Assembly (NCBI GenBank): GCA_021325025.1
Contig: JAJPHZ010000020.1
Span: forward strand, 96,374 to 160,373
From: Pseudomonadota bacterium
GTDB lineage: Bacteria; Desulfobacterota; Binatia; Binatales; Binataceae
DNA: 64,000 bases
Direction: 5' to 3'
The notes under the pieces are model-generated. The model searched no databases. It saw nothing but the letters and a program-made list of their open reading frames with translations, and was not told where the DNA came from. The position numbers and the translations under genes are program-made. Position 1 is the first letter of the stretch; each line of letters opens with the position of its first letter. Shown here in pieces: positions 44,897 to 53,599 of the stretch.

Positions 44897-45811
44897 ATGA
44901 GCAATCAGCCCACAGTCCACCACGTACGGACCGCCGCACTTGACATCGCCTGCGAAATAGCCGGGCCTGAGCATGGCGCACCAGTGATCCTGCTGCACGG
45001 ATTTCCCGACGATGTCCGCACCTGGGACGGCGCCGTCGCGCAATTGGCCAAAGCCGGATACCGCACCATCGCGCCGTACCTGCGCGGCTATGGCCCCACG
45101 CGTTTTCTCGACGACGGCACCCTACGCTCGGGCCAGCAGGCCGCGCTGGGCCACGACCTGCTCGAGCTGATGGACGGGCTCGGGATCGAGCGCGCCACCC
45201 TGGTCGGATACGACTGGGGCGGACGCGCGGCCTGCGTCGTCGCCGCGCTGTGGCCGCATCGCGCCCGCGCGCTGGTGACGATCGGCGGCTACAACGTGCT
45301 CAACCTCGCCGCCAGCGCCAAGCCCCTGCCGCCCGCGCAGGAACATCGGATGTGGTATCAATGGTACTTCCCCACCGAACGCGGGCGCGCCGGGCTGGCG
45401 GCGAATCGGCGCGAGTTCTGCAAGCTGCTATGGCGGCTGTGGTCGCCCAACTGGAAGTTCGACGATGCCACCTACGAACGCACCGCGGCCGCCTTCGACA
45501 ATCCGGACTTCGTCGACGTGGTGATCCATTCGTATCGGCATCGATTCGGCTGGGCGCCGGGCGATCCCAGTCTGCAGACGCTCGAAGAGCGGCTGGAGGC
45601 GCGGCCTCAAATCAGCGTGCCGACGGTCGCGCTGCACGGCGCTTGCGACGGCGTAGCACCGGTGCAAACGACTGACCGCCATGCACGCTTTTTCTCCGGC
45701 CCCTATGTGCGCCGCATCATCCCCGATGCCGGCCATTTCCTGGCCTGGGAAGCGCCCAACGCGGTCGTCCACGCGGTGCGCCAACTGGTCCCTGATTCGA
45801 ATCTGCCTTAA
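44897..45811 (+). CDS. Alpha/beta hydrolase, epoxide-hydrolase-like
   Basis: A 304-residue alpha/beta hydrolase. VILLHGFPDDVRTWDG carries the oxyanion HGFPD and LVGYDWGGRAA the nucleophile Asp, as in epoxide hydrolases and haloalkane dehalogenases. The cap domain includes MWYQWYFPTERGRAGL. ALHGACDGVAP supplies the acid and IPDAGHFLAWEAP the His. GGAGG lies nine bases before the ATG. A soluble cytoplasmic role with an unknown substrate is likely. Confidence 0.88.
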   Translation: MSNQPTVHHVRTAALDIACEIAGPEHGAPVILLHGFPDDVRTWDGAVAQLAKAGYRTIAPYLRGYGPTRFLDDGTLRSGQQAALGHDLLELMDGLGIERATLVGYDWGGRAACVVAALWPHRARALVTIGGYNVLNLAASAKPLPPAQEHRMWYQWYFPTERGRAGLAANRREFCKLLWRLWSPNWKFDDATYERTAAAFDNPDFVDVVIHSYRHRFGWAPGDPSLQTLEERLEARPQISVPTVALHGACDGVAPVQTTDRHARFFSGPYVRRIIPDAGHFLAWEAPNAVVHAVRQLVPDSNLP

Positions 45812-45854
45812 TCAGACCAAAACATCAGTCGCTGGTGCCGAAAGACTGTGAGCG

Positions 45855-47384
45855 TCACGACCCGATACGGTCCAGCGAGCGATACTGGATCGCCTCGCTG
45901 ATGTGGTGGGCCGCGATGGGACCGCTGGCGTCGAGGTCGGCAATGGTACGGGCCACCTTCAGGATGCGGGTGTAGGCGCGCGCGCTCAGCCCCAGGCGGT
46001 TGATGGCCAGCTCCAGCAGCCGCTCGCCGGCGCTGTCCACGCGGCAGAACGCGGTCAGTTCGCGCGCACCCATCTGCGCGTTGCAAAAGATGCGTCTGCC
46101 GGCGAAGCGCTCCAGTTGCGCCTTGCGCGCCGCATCGACCCGTTCGCGAATCGCGGCCGAGGGCTCCGCGGCGCGCGCGTCGGTCAGCTCCTTGTACTTT
46201 ACCGCCGGAACCTCGATATGGATGTCGATGCGGTCGAGCAGCGGACCGGAGATGCGCGAGCGATAACGCTGCACCATCTGCTCCGAGCAGGTGCATTCGT
46301 GGGCGGAATCGGTAAAGAAGCCGCACGGACAGGGATTCATCGCCGCAACCAGCATGATGCTGGCGGGAAAGGTCAGCGTCCCCATCACACGCGAAATCGT
46401 GATCTTCATGTCCTCCAAAGGCTGGCGCAGCACCTCCAGCACGTTCTTGCGGAATTCGGGCAGCTCGTCCAAAAACAGCACCCCATGATGCGCCAGGCTG
46501 ACTTCGCCCGGACGCGGCACCGGACCGCCGCCAATCAACCCGGCGTCGGAAATCGTATGATGCGGCGAGCGGAAGGGGCGCGTGGCGATCAGCGCCTGCC
46601 CGTCCATCAGGCCCATCACGCTGTGCACCTTGGTGGTTTCGTTCGCCTCCTCGAAGGTCATCTCGGGCAGGATAGTGGGCAGGCGCTTGGCCAGCATCGT
46701 CTTGCCCGAGCCCGGCGGCCCGATCATCAGCACGTTGTGCCCGCCCGCGGCCGCGACTTCCAGCGCGCGCTTGGCCTGCTCCTGGCCGCGCACCTCGCTG
46801 AAGTCGACCTCGTAGCTGCTGGCCGAAGCGAAGACCTCGCTGATATCCGCCCTGACCGGCATGAGCTGACGCCGGTCCTCCAGGAACTCCACCGTCTCCT
46901 GCAGGCTCTCCACGCCGTAGATGGAGATACCCTCGGCGGCGACCGCCGCCTCCAGCGCGTTGGCGCGCGGCAGCACGACGCCGGCAAATTTCTGCGCGCG
47001 GGCCAGAATCGCGGTGGACAGGCCGCCCTTGATACTTTTGACGCGGCCGTCGAGCGACAACTCGCCCAGGATCAGGTATTCGCGCAGATGGTCGCGTTTG
47101 AGCGAGCGGTTGGCCGCAATCAGACCCAGCGCAATCGGCAGGTCAAACGCCGACCCCTCCTTGCGGGTGTCGGCGGGCGCCAGATTGACGGTCAGACGGC
47201 GGCTGGGAAAATCGAAGCCGGCGTTCTTGATCGCGGCCTTGACACGGTCCAATGATTCGCGTGCGGCGCCCTCGGCCAATCCCACGGTCCTGAAGCCGGG
47301 GATGCCGCCCGCGATATCCACCTCGACTTCGACCGCAAACGCGTCGACGCCGGCAAGCGCGCTGGACATCACACTGGCGAGCAA
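45855..47384 (-). CDS. YifB-family Mg-chelatase-like AAA+ ATPase
   Basis: A 509-residue ATPase. The N-terminal Lon-S16-like domain has [39 protein letters not shown] is Walker A and LFLDELPEF Walker B, followed by [25 protein letters not shown]. Members are related to natural transformation and Mg-chelatase subunits, but the function is not settled. The TTG at 47384 follows an AAGGGGGG site and gives the usual [16 protein letters not shown] start; an ATG at 47369 and a GTG at 47411 are alternatives. Confidence 0.92.
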   Translation of the reverse strand: MLASVMSSALAGVDAFAVEVEVDIAGGIPGFRTVGLAEGAARESLDRVKAAIKNAGFDFPSRRLTVNLAPADTRKEGSAFDLPIALGLIAANRSLKRDHLREYLILGELSLDGRVKSIKGGLSTAILARAQKFAGVVLPRANALEAAVAAEGISIYGVESLQETVEFLEDRRQLMPVRADISEVFASASSYEVDFSEVRGQEQAKRALEVAAAGGHNVLMIGPPGSGKTMLAKRLPTILPEMTFEEANETTKVHSVMGLMDGQALIATRPFRSPHHTISDAGLIGGGPVPRPGEVSLAHHGVLFLDELPEFRKNVLEVLRQPLEDMKITISRVMGTLTFPASIMLVAAMNPCPCGFFTDSAHECTCSEQMVQRYRSRISGPLLDRIDIHIEVPAVKYKELTDARAAEPSAAIRERVDAARKAQLERFAGRRIFCNAQMGARELTAFCRVDSAGERLLELAINRLGLSARAYTRILKVARTIADLDASGPIAAHHISEAIQYRSLDRIGS

Positions 47385-47430
47385 CGGTATAACCCCCCTT
47401 TTTGCGGCCACCGTGCGCAGCCGCGTGAAG

Positions 47431-47460
47431 AAGATAGATGTTTAACGCGCCAAATTGCAA
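47431..47460 (-). promoter_or_regulatory. Candidate promoter for the YifB gene
   Basis: Read on the minus strand, TTGCAA (47455-47460) and TATCTT (47431-47436) are 18 bases apart and about 45 bases before the TTG start. The region lies between divergent yifB and cyclase genes. Confidence 0.4.
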
Positions 47461-47491
47461 CCGGAGTCAGTTAAGCAGAGGAGCCTTGCGG

Positions 47492-48313
47492 ATGAATGCG
47501 AAACCAACCCCGTCTCTGAAATTGTTAGTGGCTTTATTGTCGACGGCGGCGATCGCGAGTATCGCCCCGCCCGCCCGGTCGCAGAGCGATTCGCTGGCCG
47601 ACGCCTACCGGATCATCGCATCGAAGCGGTTCGTCGATCTCACCCATTTCTTCAGCCCGCTGACGCCGGTGTGGAAAGGCTTCGGCCCGGCGACCTTTTC
47701 GGCGCAAGCCGACCCGGAGACCGCAGCGCCTTACACCATCGAAAAAGACGGTTTTCGCGCGTTGTTCTATTCGATGGTGGGACAGTACGGCACTCATATC
47801 GATCCGCCCGCGCACTTCGACCCCAACGGCAAGACCGTGGACGAAATTCCCGTCAAGCAGATGATCGAGCCGCTGGTCGTGCTCGACATCACGCCGATGC
47901 TCAAGCGCGAACCCAATCATGCGCTGAGCGTTGACGATATCCTTCAGTGGGAAAAGCGCTACGGACGCGTGCCGGCCGGCAGCTTTGTCGCGCTGCGCAC
48001 CGACCTGTCGAAGGACTGGGAGAGGAATCCCGAGCGCTTTAAGCGCTATCCGTTCCCGGCCTGGTCCTTTGCGGCGATCAAGTTTCTTTACGAACAGCGC
48101 GGCATCGTCGCCAACGGCCATGAATCGATGGACACCGATACCACCAGTGACATGAAATCCGAAACCTGGCTGCTCAGACACGGCCATTGGCAAATCGAGG
48201 TAATGGCCAACCTCGACCAGGTGCCCGCAACCGGCGCCCTGATCGTAGTGGCGTGGCCCAAACCCAGGCACGGTCTGGGCTTCCCGGCGCGCGCATTCGC
48301 GATTCTGCCCTGA
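47492..48313 (+). CDS. Secreted cyclase-family (kynurenine formamidase-like) metal hydrolase
   Basis: A 273-residue protein from ATG 47492 behind AGAGGAG, with a signal peptide ending near PPARSQS. VDLTHFFSPLTPVW and GQYGTHIDPPAHFDPNGKTVDEIP match the metal-binding HxGTHxDxPxHF motif of the cyclase/KynB family, with Gln replacing the first His. NGHESMDTDTT is the later motif containing the catalytic His. Family enzymes hydrolyse amides or esters such as N-formylkynurenine; this one would act in the periplasm. The substrate is unknown. Confidence 0.85.
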   Translation: MNAKPTPSLKLLVALLSTAAIASIAPPARSQSDSLADAYRIIASKRFVDLTHFFSPLTPVWKGFGPATFSAQADPETAAPYTIEKDGFRALFYSMVGQYGTHIDPPAHFDPNGKTVDEIPVKQMIEPLVVLDITPMLKREPNHALSVDDILQWEKRYGRVPAGSFVALRTDLSKDWERNPERFKRYPFPAWSFAAIKFLYEQRGIVANGHESMDTDTTSDMKSETWLLRHGHWQIEVMANLDQVPATGALIVVAWPKPRHGLGFPARAFAILP

Positions 48314-48649
48314 GGCGGGGCGCGTTATCAGCGCTCGTCCAAACGCTGACAACGAATCCGCGAGGAGCTGCGAAGCCGTCGGCACGCAACGAGTTTTGTT
48401 GACATCCAGGCCCAATGAAGTTGCAGGAGACGCTGCCAAACGTGGTCAGGCGTGCCATAAAGGCCGGGAAAGGCGCAAGCTGAGGGCCTTTCAGTCCGCC
48501 TGCGACATCATTGGGCGAAAGCTCCCGACAGCGCTGCCTGACCCGGCGGCCGGCTGCTGGTCCGGCTCAGGATGGACCGGCGCAGTTCAGGAGCGCTGCT
48601 CGATCCTTTTCACCTCGCATACCGAAAGGAAGTTCGTTGCCGCCAACCG
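48314..48649. other. Intergenic region between convergent genes
   Basis: Contains an imperfect hairpin (arms 48324-48333 and 48344-48353, one mismatch, ten-base loop) that could end the cyclase transcript, without a T run. The rest shows no gene. Confidence 0.4.
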
Positions 48650-49435
48650 TTATTCGATGAGGTGCGGATACTCCGCCCAGTCGTCGGGGTCGTGGTTGAT
48701 CCAGATGCGCGCCTCCTCGGCCCTGGCCAGTCCCACCACGCGTTTGACCGACTCCGCCGCCTGTTCCTTGTCGTAATCGCCGCCCATCCCGTGCAGCGTC
48801 TTTAGCTGCATGCGCAAATGCAGCGTGTCGCCGGTCAGCAGCACGGTTTCGTTCTTAAGCCGCACCCGCAGCGAGCATTCGCCCGGCGTATGGCCGGGAG
48901 TCTTGAGGATTACCACGGTGCCGTCGCCGAACAGGTCGTGGTCGTCCTGGGGCTCGTGCCAGTTAAACCCGCGCGCGGCGGCGATGTCGCTGGACTTGAA
49001 TCCCAGCCCCACGTGACGCGCGTCGGGCCACGCCGCGTAGCGCATCTCTCCCGCCATCGCGAACAGTTGCGCATGCGGGAACAGGCCGATCGCGCCCGCG
49101 TGATCGTAATGACCGTGCGAGACCACCACGTAGCCGACCTTGGCCGGATCGTAGCCGTGGCGGCGCAGTTGCTCGTCCACCACCAGGTCGCGGGTGAACG
49201 GCCGATGGTCCACGATCGCCGCCAGCCGGGACAACTCCTCCATGTAGGCATGCAAATCCTCCGCCATCCGCCAGCTATAGCCGGTATCGAACAGCACTAG
49301 GCCCTTGGGATGCTCGATCAGGAAGGTCGGGGTCACCATCTCCAGGTAACGATGGTCCTCGGGCGCCATCAGCGACGCGTCGATCCCAAAACTGCCGCCA
49401 GGCAGTGCGATCAGCTTGTTCGCGGTCTTGGCCAT
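48650..49435 (-). CDS. MBL-fold metallohydrolase, N-acyl homoserine lactonase-like
   Basis: A 261-residue enzyme from ATG 49435, with AAGGAG upstream. VVVSHGHYDHAGAIG is the HxHxDH zinc motif, KTPGHTPGECSLRV the second His region, and VLLTGDTLHL carries the bridging Asp. The N-terminal YLEMVTPTFLIEHPKGLVLFDTGYSW is typical of the AttM/AiiA-like lactonase group, but many homologues hydrolyse other esters or lactones. It is divergent from an EthD gene. Confidence 0.88.
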   Translation of the reverse strand: MAKTANKLIALPGGSFGIDASLMAPEDHRYLEMVTPTFLIEHPKGLVLFDTGYSWRMAEDLHAYMEELSRLAAIVDHRPFTRDLVVDEQLRRHGYDPAKVGYVVVSHGHYDHAGAIGLFPHAQLFAMAGEMRYAAWPDARHVGLGFKSSDIAAARGFNWHEPQDDHDLFGDGTVVILKTPGHTPGECSLRVRLKNETVLLTGDTLHLRMQLKTLHGMGGDYDKEQAAESVKRVVGLARAEEARIWINHDPDDWAEYPHLIE

Positions 49436-49574
49436 CGGTCCACTCCTTCCGGCCCGCGCTGGCGAAGCGCGGTCGATGGCAGAACATAGGCGCTTGCGGC
49501 CCCGGCTTGCAATTGAAAGAGCGGCGGTGCTGGTATTGGTCAGCCCCCGCCGCGCGGGCCAGGGAGCATCGGTC

Positions 49575-50243
49575 ATGCACATAATGATGGTCACGTTCGA
49601 CTTCAAAGGGTCCGACCTTGCCGCCGAAGAGCGCCATTACCGCGACGTGCACATGGCGCTGGCCAAGCAATTCACCGGCGTCAGCATGTACCTGGCCGGT
49701 CCCATACGCGATATTAATTTCGCCTTCACGCCCACCCCAGAGGTCGCCGCAAAGCCCTACCGGACCGCAATCATGTGGTTTGACAGCACACAGGACTTCA
49801 TGAAGTCGATAAGCAGTCCGCCAGGCGCAGAGGTCCTGGCCGACACGCAGGCCCATCTGACTAACGTCCAGATGATCCATGCCGAGGGCGAGGCGGTCGT
49901 GCCGTTTAGCAGCCCCAAAGTCGGTCAGCGATGCTTTTTGGTGGCCGCGCATATCAACTACAAGCCCTCCTTTGGGACGCAGGAAGAAGCCGAGCGCCAT
50001 TATCTGAACGTGCACACCAAGCTGGCCTGCCGCGTGGATGGGCTGCGCGGCTATTACGTGGGCAAGACGCTGGCGTTGGGCGACAAACCCGACTGCGCGC
50101 GCGTCGTCTTGCAGATGTACGACGACTTCGACTCCTTCGAATGGGCGATGAAATCGCCGGGCGGCGCAGAGGTGCTCGCCGACGACGCGCGGCTAATCAG
50201 CGTCAAGCGCCTGTTTTTCGCCGACGCGCAAGTCGAGCGATAA
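49575..50243 (+). CDS. Tandem EthD-domain protein
   Basis: The 222-residue protein has two EthD-like ferredoxin-fold halves: MMVTFDFKGSDLAAEERHYRDVHMALAKQF at the start and CFLVAAHINYKPSFGTQEEAERHYLNVHTKLA at about 118. Both halves have the HYxxVH motif, and SSPPGAEVLADTQ and KSPGGAEVLADDA repeat each other. EthD domains occur in small decarboxylases, cyclases and P450-linked degradation genes. The ATG at 49575 follows an AGGGAG site. Function unknown. Confidence 0.8.
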   Translation: MHIMMVTFDFKGSDLAAEERHYRDVHMALAKQFTGVSMYLAGPIRDINFAFTPTPEVAAKPYRTAIMWFDSTQDFMKSISSPPGAEVLADTQAHLTNVQMIHAEGEAVVPFSSPKVGQRCFLVAAHINYKPSFGTQEEAERHYLNVHTKLACRVDGLRGYYVGKTLALGDKPDCARVVLQMYDDFDSFEWAMKSPGGAEVLADDARLISVKRLFFADAQVER

Positions 50244-50360
50244 ATTTGACCGTCGATTCGCCGTCCGGGAAAGTCGCAAGTCTATTCTGTGACTGCTATT
50301 TAGTTACAAGCTTCTATATTTTTATCTAAGTTTTAGCGGATTTAACACTGCTAAATTATC

Positions 50361-50389
50361 TTGACATGCGGTAGGCATAACTGTATTGA
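50361..50389 (+). promoter_or_regulatory. Candidate promoter for the Cys-rich secreted protein
   Basis: TTGACA (50361-50366) is followed 17 bases later by TATTGA (50384-50389), a weak -10. It lies in an AT-rich gap (50244-50482) about 95 bases before the ATG. The rest of this gap shows no gene. Confidence 0.4.
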
Positions 50390-50482
50390 TTGTGCAACTT
50401 TAGGTCAGGGTTCAAAGCTTGGCGCAAACCTAGGAAGAAGTCGGCTCAACTGCTTGGGGTTCGCCCCTGAAAGGAAGCAAAA

Positions 50483-51358
50483 ATGAAAAGGCTGGCCGGG
50501 ATAGCGTTGGGGTTGATGACGGCGGTTTTGCTGGCTCAAACCGCCCTGGCGCAGAGCAGCGGCAGTTTCGAGTATTCAAACGCTGGCGGTCTGACTGCAT
50601 GCGTGCTCAACAAGACCAATGGCTCGATAAGCGGCGGAATGCCGTGCGGGCCGATTTCCTCCGGCGGCGGCGCTTGCACAATCACGTCCAATTGTCCGGG
50701 CGGGCAGACCTGCCAGGGAGCCGTCGCCTGCACGACCAACGCCGATTGCGGCGCCGGCACCTCCGGCACGTGTGACATTGTTAACGGTGTTTGCGAGAAC
50801 TCGGGAATCTGCTCGGGTAGCGCATCCGCTTCGTGCATCGGCGCCACCGACGTTGCGATCAAAACCAACAGCGGCAGTGGCAACGTGTTCGTGGTCAGGC
50901 CTTCGGCGGTCATCGGCCTGCTGACCGACGCGACGGTGAGTTCGAAGCAAACCACCGCGTCGAGTTCGTCGTTTGCCGGGGTCGACTTCTCAGTCAGCAT
51001 CCCTTCGGCTCCCAAGGGAAGCACCACCACCCCCACGCCGAACTTTCCGGTCACCTACGACTCTCGCTTCATCCAGATCAGCACCAATCTCTTTCAGGCG
51101 CTTTCGACCCAATGCGCCGCGATCAATGGCGGGTGCTTCATTACTTTTAACGAGAGCACCGTTTCGGCTCACAGCTTCGACTGGGTGCTGGGACCTCTCA
51201 CGTCGGGTGTATACGACGTCAGGGCCACGTGGACGTCGTCTCTGGCGGATTTCGGCATCGCCAGTTCGATGACCTGCGTGGGTCCGGTCAACCTGACCAT
51301 ACAACAGAACAAGATCTTCACCCCCAGTGCCAAGGCTACGGCAAACCTCTCGTTCTGA
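50483..51358 (+). CDS. Secreted Cys-rich protein of unknown family
   Basis: A 291-residue exported protein; the signal peptide ends near ALAQSS. Residues about 40-120 hold fourteen Cys with patterns such as ACTITSNCPGGQTC, ACTTNADCGAGTSGTC and NGVCENSGIC, resembling disulfide-rich extracellular repeats. The C-terminal half is Ser/Thr-rich beta-like with three more Cys. AAAGGAAG precedes the ATG. It has its own promoter candidate and terminator, so it is a single transcription unit. I do not recognise the family; a surface or extracellular role is likely. Confidence 0.7.
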   Translation: MKRLAGIALGLMTAVLLAQTALAQSSGSFEYSNAGGLTACVLNKTNGSISGGMPCGPISSGGGACTITSNCPGGQTCQGAVACTTNADCGAGTSGTCDIVNGVCENSGICSGSASASCIGATDVAIKTNSGSGNVFVVRPSAVIGLLTDATVSSKQTTASSSSFAGVDFSVSIPSAPKGSTTTPTPNFPVTYDSRFIQISTNLFQALSTQCAAINGGCFITFNESTVSAHSFDWVLGPLTSGVYDVRATWTSSLADFGIASSMTCVGPVNLTIQQNKIFTPSAKATANLSF

Positions 51359-51381
51359 CCAAATGCCGGTTTTTGCTGAAC

Positions 51382-51424
51382 AAGGCAGGGCTTAAAGCTT
51401 CGCGCTGGAGGCCCTGCCTTTCTC
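51382..51424 (+). terminator. Intrinsic terminator of the Cys-rich secreted protein gene
   Basis: AAGGCAGGGC (51382-51391) and GCCCTGCCTT (51411-51420) form a perfect 10-bp stem with a 19-base loop, followed by TCTCTTT. It lies 24 bases after the stop. Confidence 0.75.
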
Positions 51425-51515
51425 TTTATATTTTGTGCCGATGCGGCTTTTGTATTGGCTGAAGACGCCGCGGCGAAAAAATCGAACGATGGACGCAATG
51501 TGGAAGGGTTTACGG

Positions 51516-52142
51516 ATGCGGGCGTGTCTTTGCGCCGCCGCCATCCTGCTGACTGCGCAGTTTTCGGCCGCCGCCGATCTCAAGTCTGCCGAGAGCGCCT
51601 ACAAACGGAAGGACTATGCCGCGGCGCTGAAGGAATTCACGCCGGCCGCCCAGCAAGGCAATGCCGAAGCCCAATACTATCTGGGCAAGATGTACCTGAT
51701 TGGCCAGGGCGTTAGGACCGACCGTCAGAGGGCGATCAAACTATTCAAGGCTTCCGCCAATCAGGGCAACGCTGATGCGCAATTCTTCCTGGGCACCATC
51801 TACCTGCTGCCCCACAAGGACATCCCTCAGGGACTGATGTGGATGCGGCTTTCCGCCGAGCAGGGGAATCAGGATGCGCAATTGCTGCTCGGGCAGACCT
51901 ATTTGCAGGGGCTCAAGGAGCTGCGGCGCGATCCCGTTTTGGCAGACAAGTGGCTGCGGCTGGCCGCGCGCAACAACCTGCCCTTTTACGGCCTTCAACT
52001 CCAGGGAGCGGAAAAGCAAATGAGCCCCGCCGATATCGAAAAGGGCAAGGCGCTGGCTGAGGCGTGGAAGCCCAAACACGATCTGCGCCCCGATGGTGAA
52101 CTGGCTCTGAAAAACCGGTCCGCACACACGGACAGCCAGTAG
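51516..52142 (+). CDS. Secreted Sel1-repeat protein
   Basis: A 208-residue protein from ATG 51516, which follows GGAAGGG by seven bases. It has a signal peptide ending near SAAADL and three to four Sel1/TPR-like repeats (AEAQYYLGKMYLIGQGVRTD, ADAQFFLGTIYLL, QDAQLLLGQTYLQG). Such solenoids mediate protein contacts at the envelope. ATGs at 51489 and 51498 are also in frame but lack a ribosome site. Partner unknown. Confidence 0.8.
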   Translation: MRACLCAAAILLTAQFSAAADLKSAESAYKRKDYAAALKEFTPAAQQGNAEAQYYLGKMYLIGQGVRTDRQRAIKLFKASANQGNADAQFFLGTIYLLPHKDIPQGLMWMRLSAEQGNQDAQLLLGQTYLQGLKELRRDPVLADKWLRLAARNNLPFYGLQLQGAEKQMSPADIEKGKALAEAWKPKHDLRPDGELALKNRSAHTDSQ

Positions 52143-52143
52143 A

Positions 52144-52175
52144 AAGCTGGGCCCCGAATTTCCGAGGCCCAGCTT
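52144..52175. terminator. Hairpin between convergent genes
   Basis: Arms 52144-52153 and 52166-52175 form a perfect 10-bp stem with a 12-base loop directly after the Sel1 stop. On the minus strand it is followed by TTTCT, so it may also end the LLM transcript. Confidence 0.65.
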
Positions 52176-52217
52176 CATCCACAAAACAATGAGGCTCGCC
52201 GTTGCCCGCGCTCGTGG

Positions 52218-53435
52218 CTATGAACCGCTGGGGGCGGGGGGTTCGGCCGAGAAGATGCCGAACTTGCCGTAGGCCTTGACCACGGTCTTTTCCCTGGGCG
52301 CCTCGATCTGCTTCCTGCGCTTGAGGGCGCGCTCGATGGCCGGCGCCAGGCGCTCGGCTTTCTCCTTCTGGCGCCGCTCTTCGCGCTCATGATACTCGGG
52401 CGCCACCTGGGTGAAGAACAACTCGTGCGAGGAGCAGATTGCGTCGTGCGGGACGTTGCCGTTTTGCGCCAGCAGCAGGATCTGGTCGACGCCGGTATCT
52501 TCCCATTGCTTCAGGTAGCTGCGCAGTTCCTCGGGCGTGCCGAAGCCGTCGGGCTGGGCGGGGGCGGGAGCGCCGGTCTTCTTGTAGTTGTCGTAGATGC
52601 TGGTCCTGCCCGGTTCGTGTTCGCCGAACAGATAATGATGGCCGAAGGACTGGAAGAAGAAGCCCGCCCCGTCGCGGCCGATCTCACGGGCACGGTCGCC
52701 GTTGCGATCGCACAGGTAGAACATCGTAAAGGCGATGTTGGCGTTGACCGTGTATCCCACCGGCTCGCATTCCGTTTCGATGATCCGGTAGTACTCCTCG
52801 GTGTATTGGCGCGCCTCCTCGGGCGAGACGAAGCCGAAGGTCAGCGCCCCGATTCCCAGCTTGGCCGCCACCCGGATCATCTCCAACTGCGAGCAGGCCA
52901 CCCACAGCGGCGGATGGGGCTTCTGGCGCGGCTTGGGGATGACGTTGCGCACCGGCGCCTTGATGTATTTGCCGTTGTGCCCCTGAAAGGGCTCCTCCAC
53001 CATCATGCGTACCACCACTTCCAGCGCCTCGCGCCACATCGGGCGTTTCTCCTCGCGGGGCACGTGGAAGGCCTCGATTTCCGCATTCGATGACGTCTCG
53101 CCGGTGCCGAACTCAACCCGCCCGCCCGATACCAGGTCGAGCATCGCGATGCGCTCGGCGACACGGAAGGTCGGATTCATCGCCGGCGGCAGCGCGACGA
53201 TGCCGTGCCCCAGGCGGATGTTTTTGGTGCGCTGGCTGCACGCCGCCAGAAAGACCTCGGGCGCGGAGGAATGCGCATACTCTTCCAGGAAATGATGTTC
53301 GACCGCCCAGGCCGAAGCTGCTCCGACCCGGTCGGCCAGCTCGATCTGTTCCAGCGCGTTCTGAACCAGATTGTATTCTGAATCAGGTCCCCAGGGGCGC
53401 GGAAGTTGCAGTTCGTACAACAGGCCAAATTTCAT
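52218..53435 (-). CDS. LLM-class flavin-dependent oxidoreductase
   Basis: The 405-residue luciferase-like protein starts MKFGLLYELQLPRPWG at ATG 53435, behind a GGAGCGAG site. AWAVEHHFLEEYAHSSAPEVFLAACSQRTKNIRLGHGIVALP and ERIAMLDLVSGGRVEFGTGE are typical of the bacterial luciferase and alkanal monooxygenase group. It is longer than the other LLM protein here (332 residues) and has a basic C-terminal tail (RALKRRKQIEAPREKTVV). Cofactor FMN or F420 undetermined; substrate unknown. Confidence 0.88.
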   Translation of the reverse strand: MKFGLLYELQLPRPWGPDSEYNLVQNALEQIELADRVGAASAWAVEHHFLEEYAHSSAPEVFLAACSQRTKNIRLGHGIVALPPAMNPTFRVAERIAMLDLVSGGRVEFGTGETSSNAEIEAFHVPREEKRPMWREALEVVVRMMVEEPFQGHNGKYIKAPVRNVIPKPRQKPHPPLWVACSQLEMIRVAAKLGIGALTFGFVSPEEARQYTEEYYRIIETECEPVGYTVNANIAFTMFYLCDRNGDRAREIGRDGAGFFFQSFGHHYLFGEHEPGRTSIYDNYKKTGAPAPAQPDGFGTPEELRSYLKQWEDTGVDQILLLAQNGNVPHDAICSSHELFFTQVAPEYHEREERRQKEKAERLAPAIERALKRRKQIEAPREKTVVKAYGKFGIFSAEPPAPSGS

Positions 53436-53450
53436 AAGCTCGCTCCGTGG

Positions 53451-53462
53451 CGTTCTAGAACG
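53451..53462. promoter_or_regulatory. 12-bp perfect palindrome before the LLM gene
   Basis: CGTTCTAGAACG is self-complementary and lies 16 bases upstream of the LLM start (53435), between it and the divergent malQ gene. It could be an operator for a dimeric repressor; no bound protein is identified. Confidence 0.35.
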
Positions 53463-53599
53463 ACGGCGGCTGCGATCAACGCCTGCGTTCGCTCCAAGGA
53501 TACCGGTACGATGCGGGTCAAGCCAGTACAACCGCCGCCGTGCGTCGTACTCCCTTGGCGCCTCTGTTAATCTGAACCGAAGGCCATCGGACACCAACC

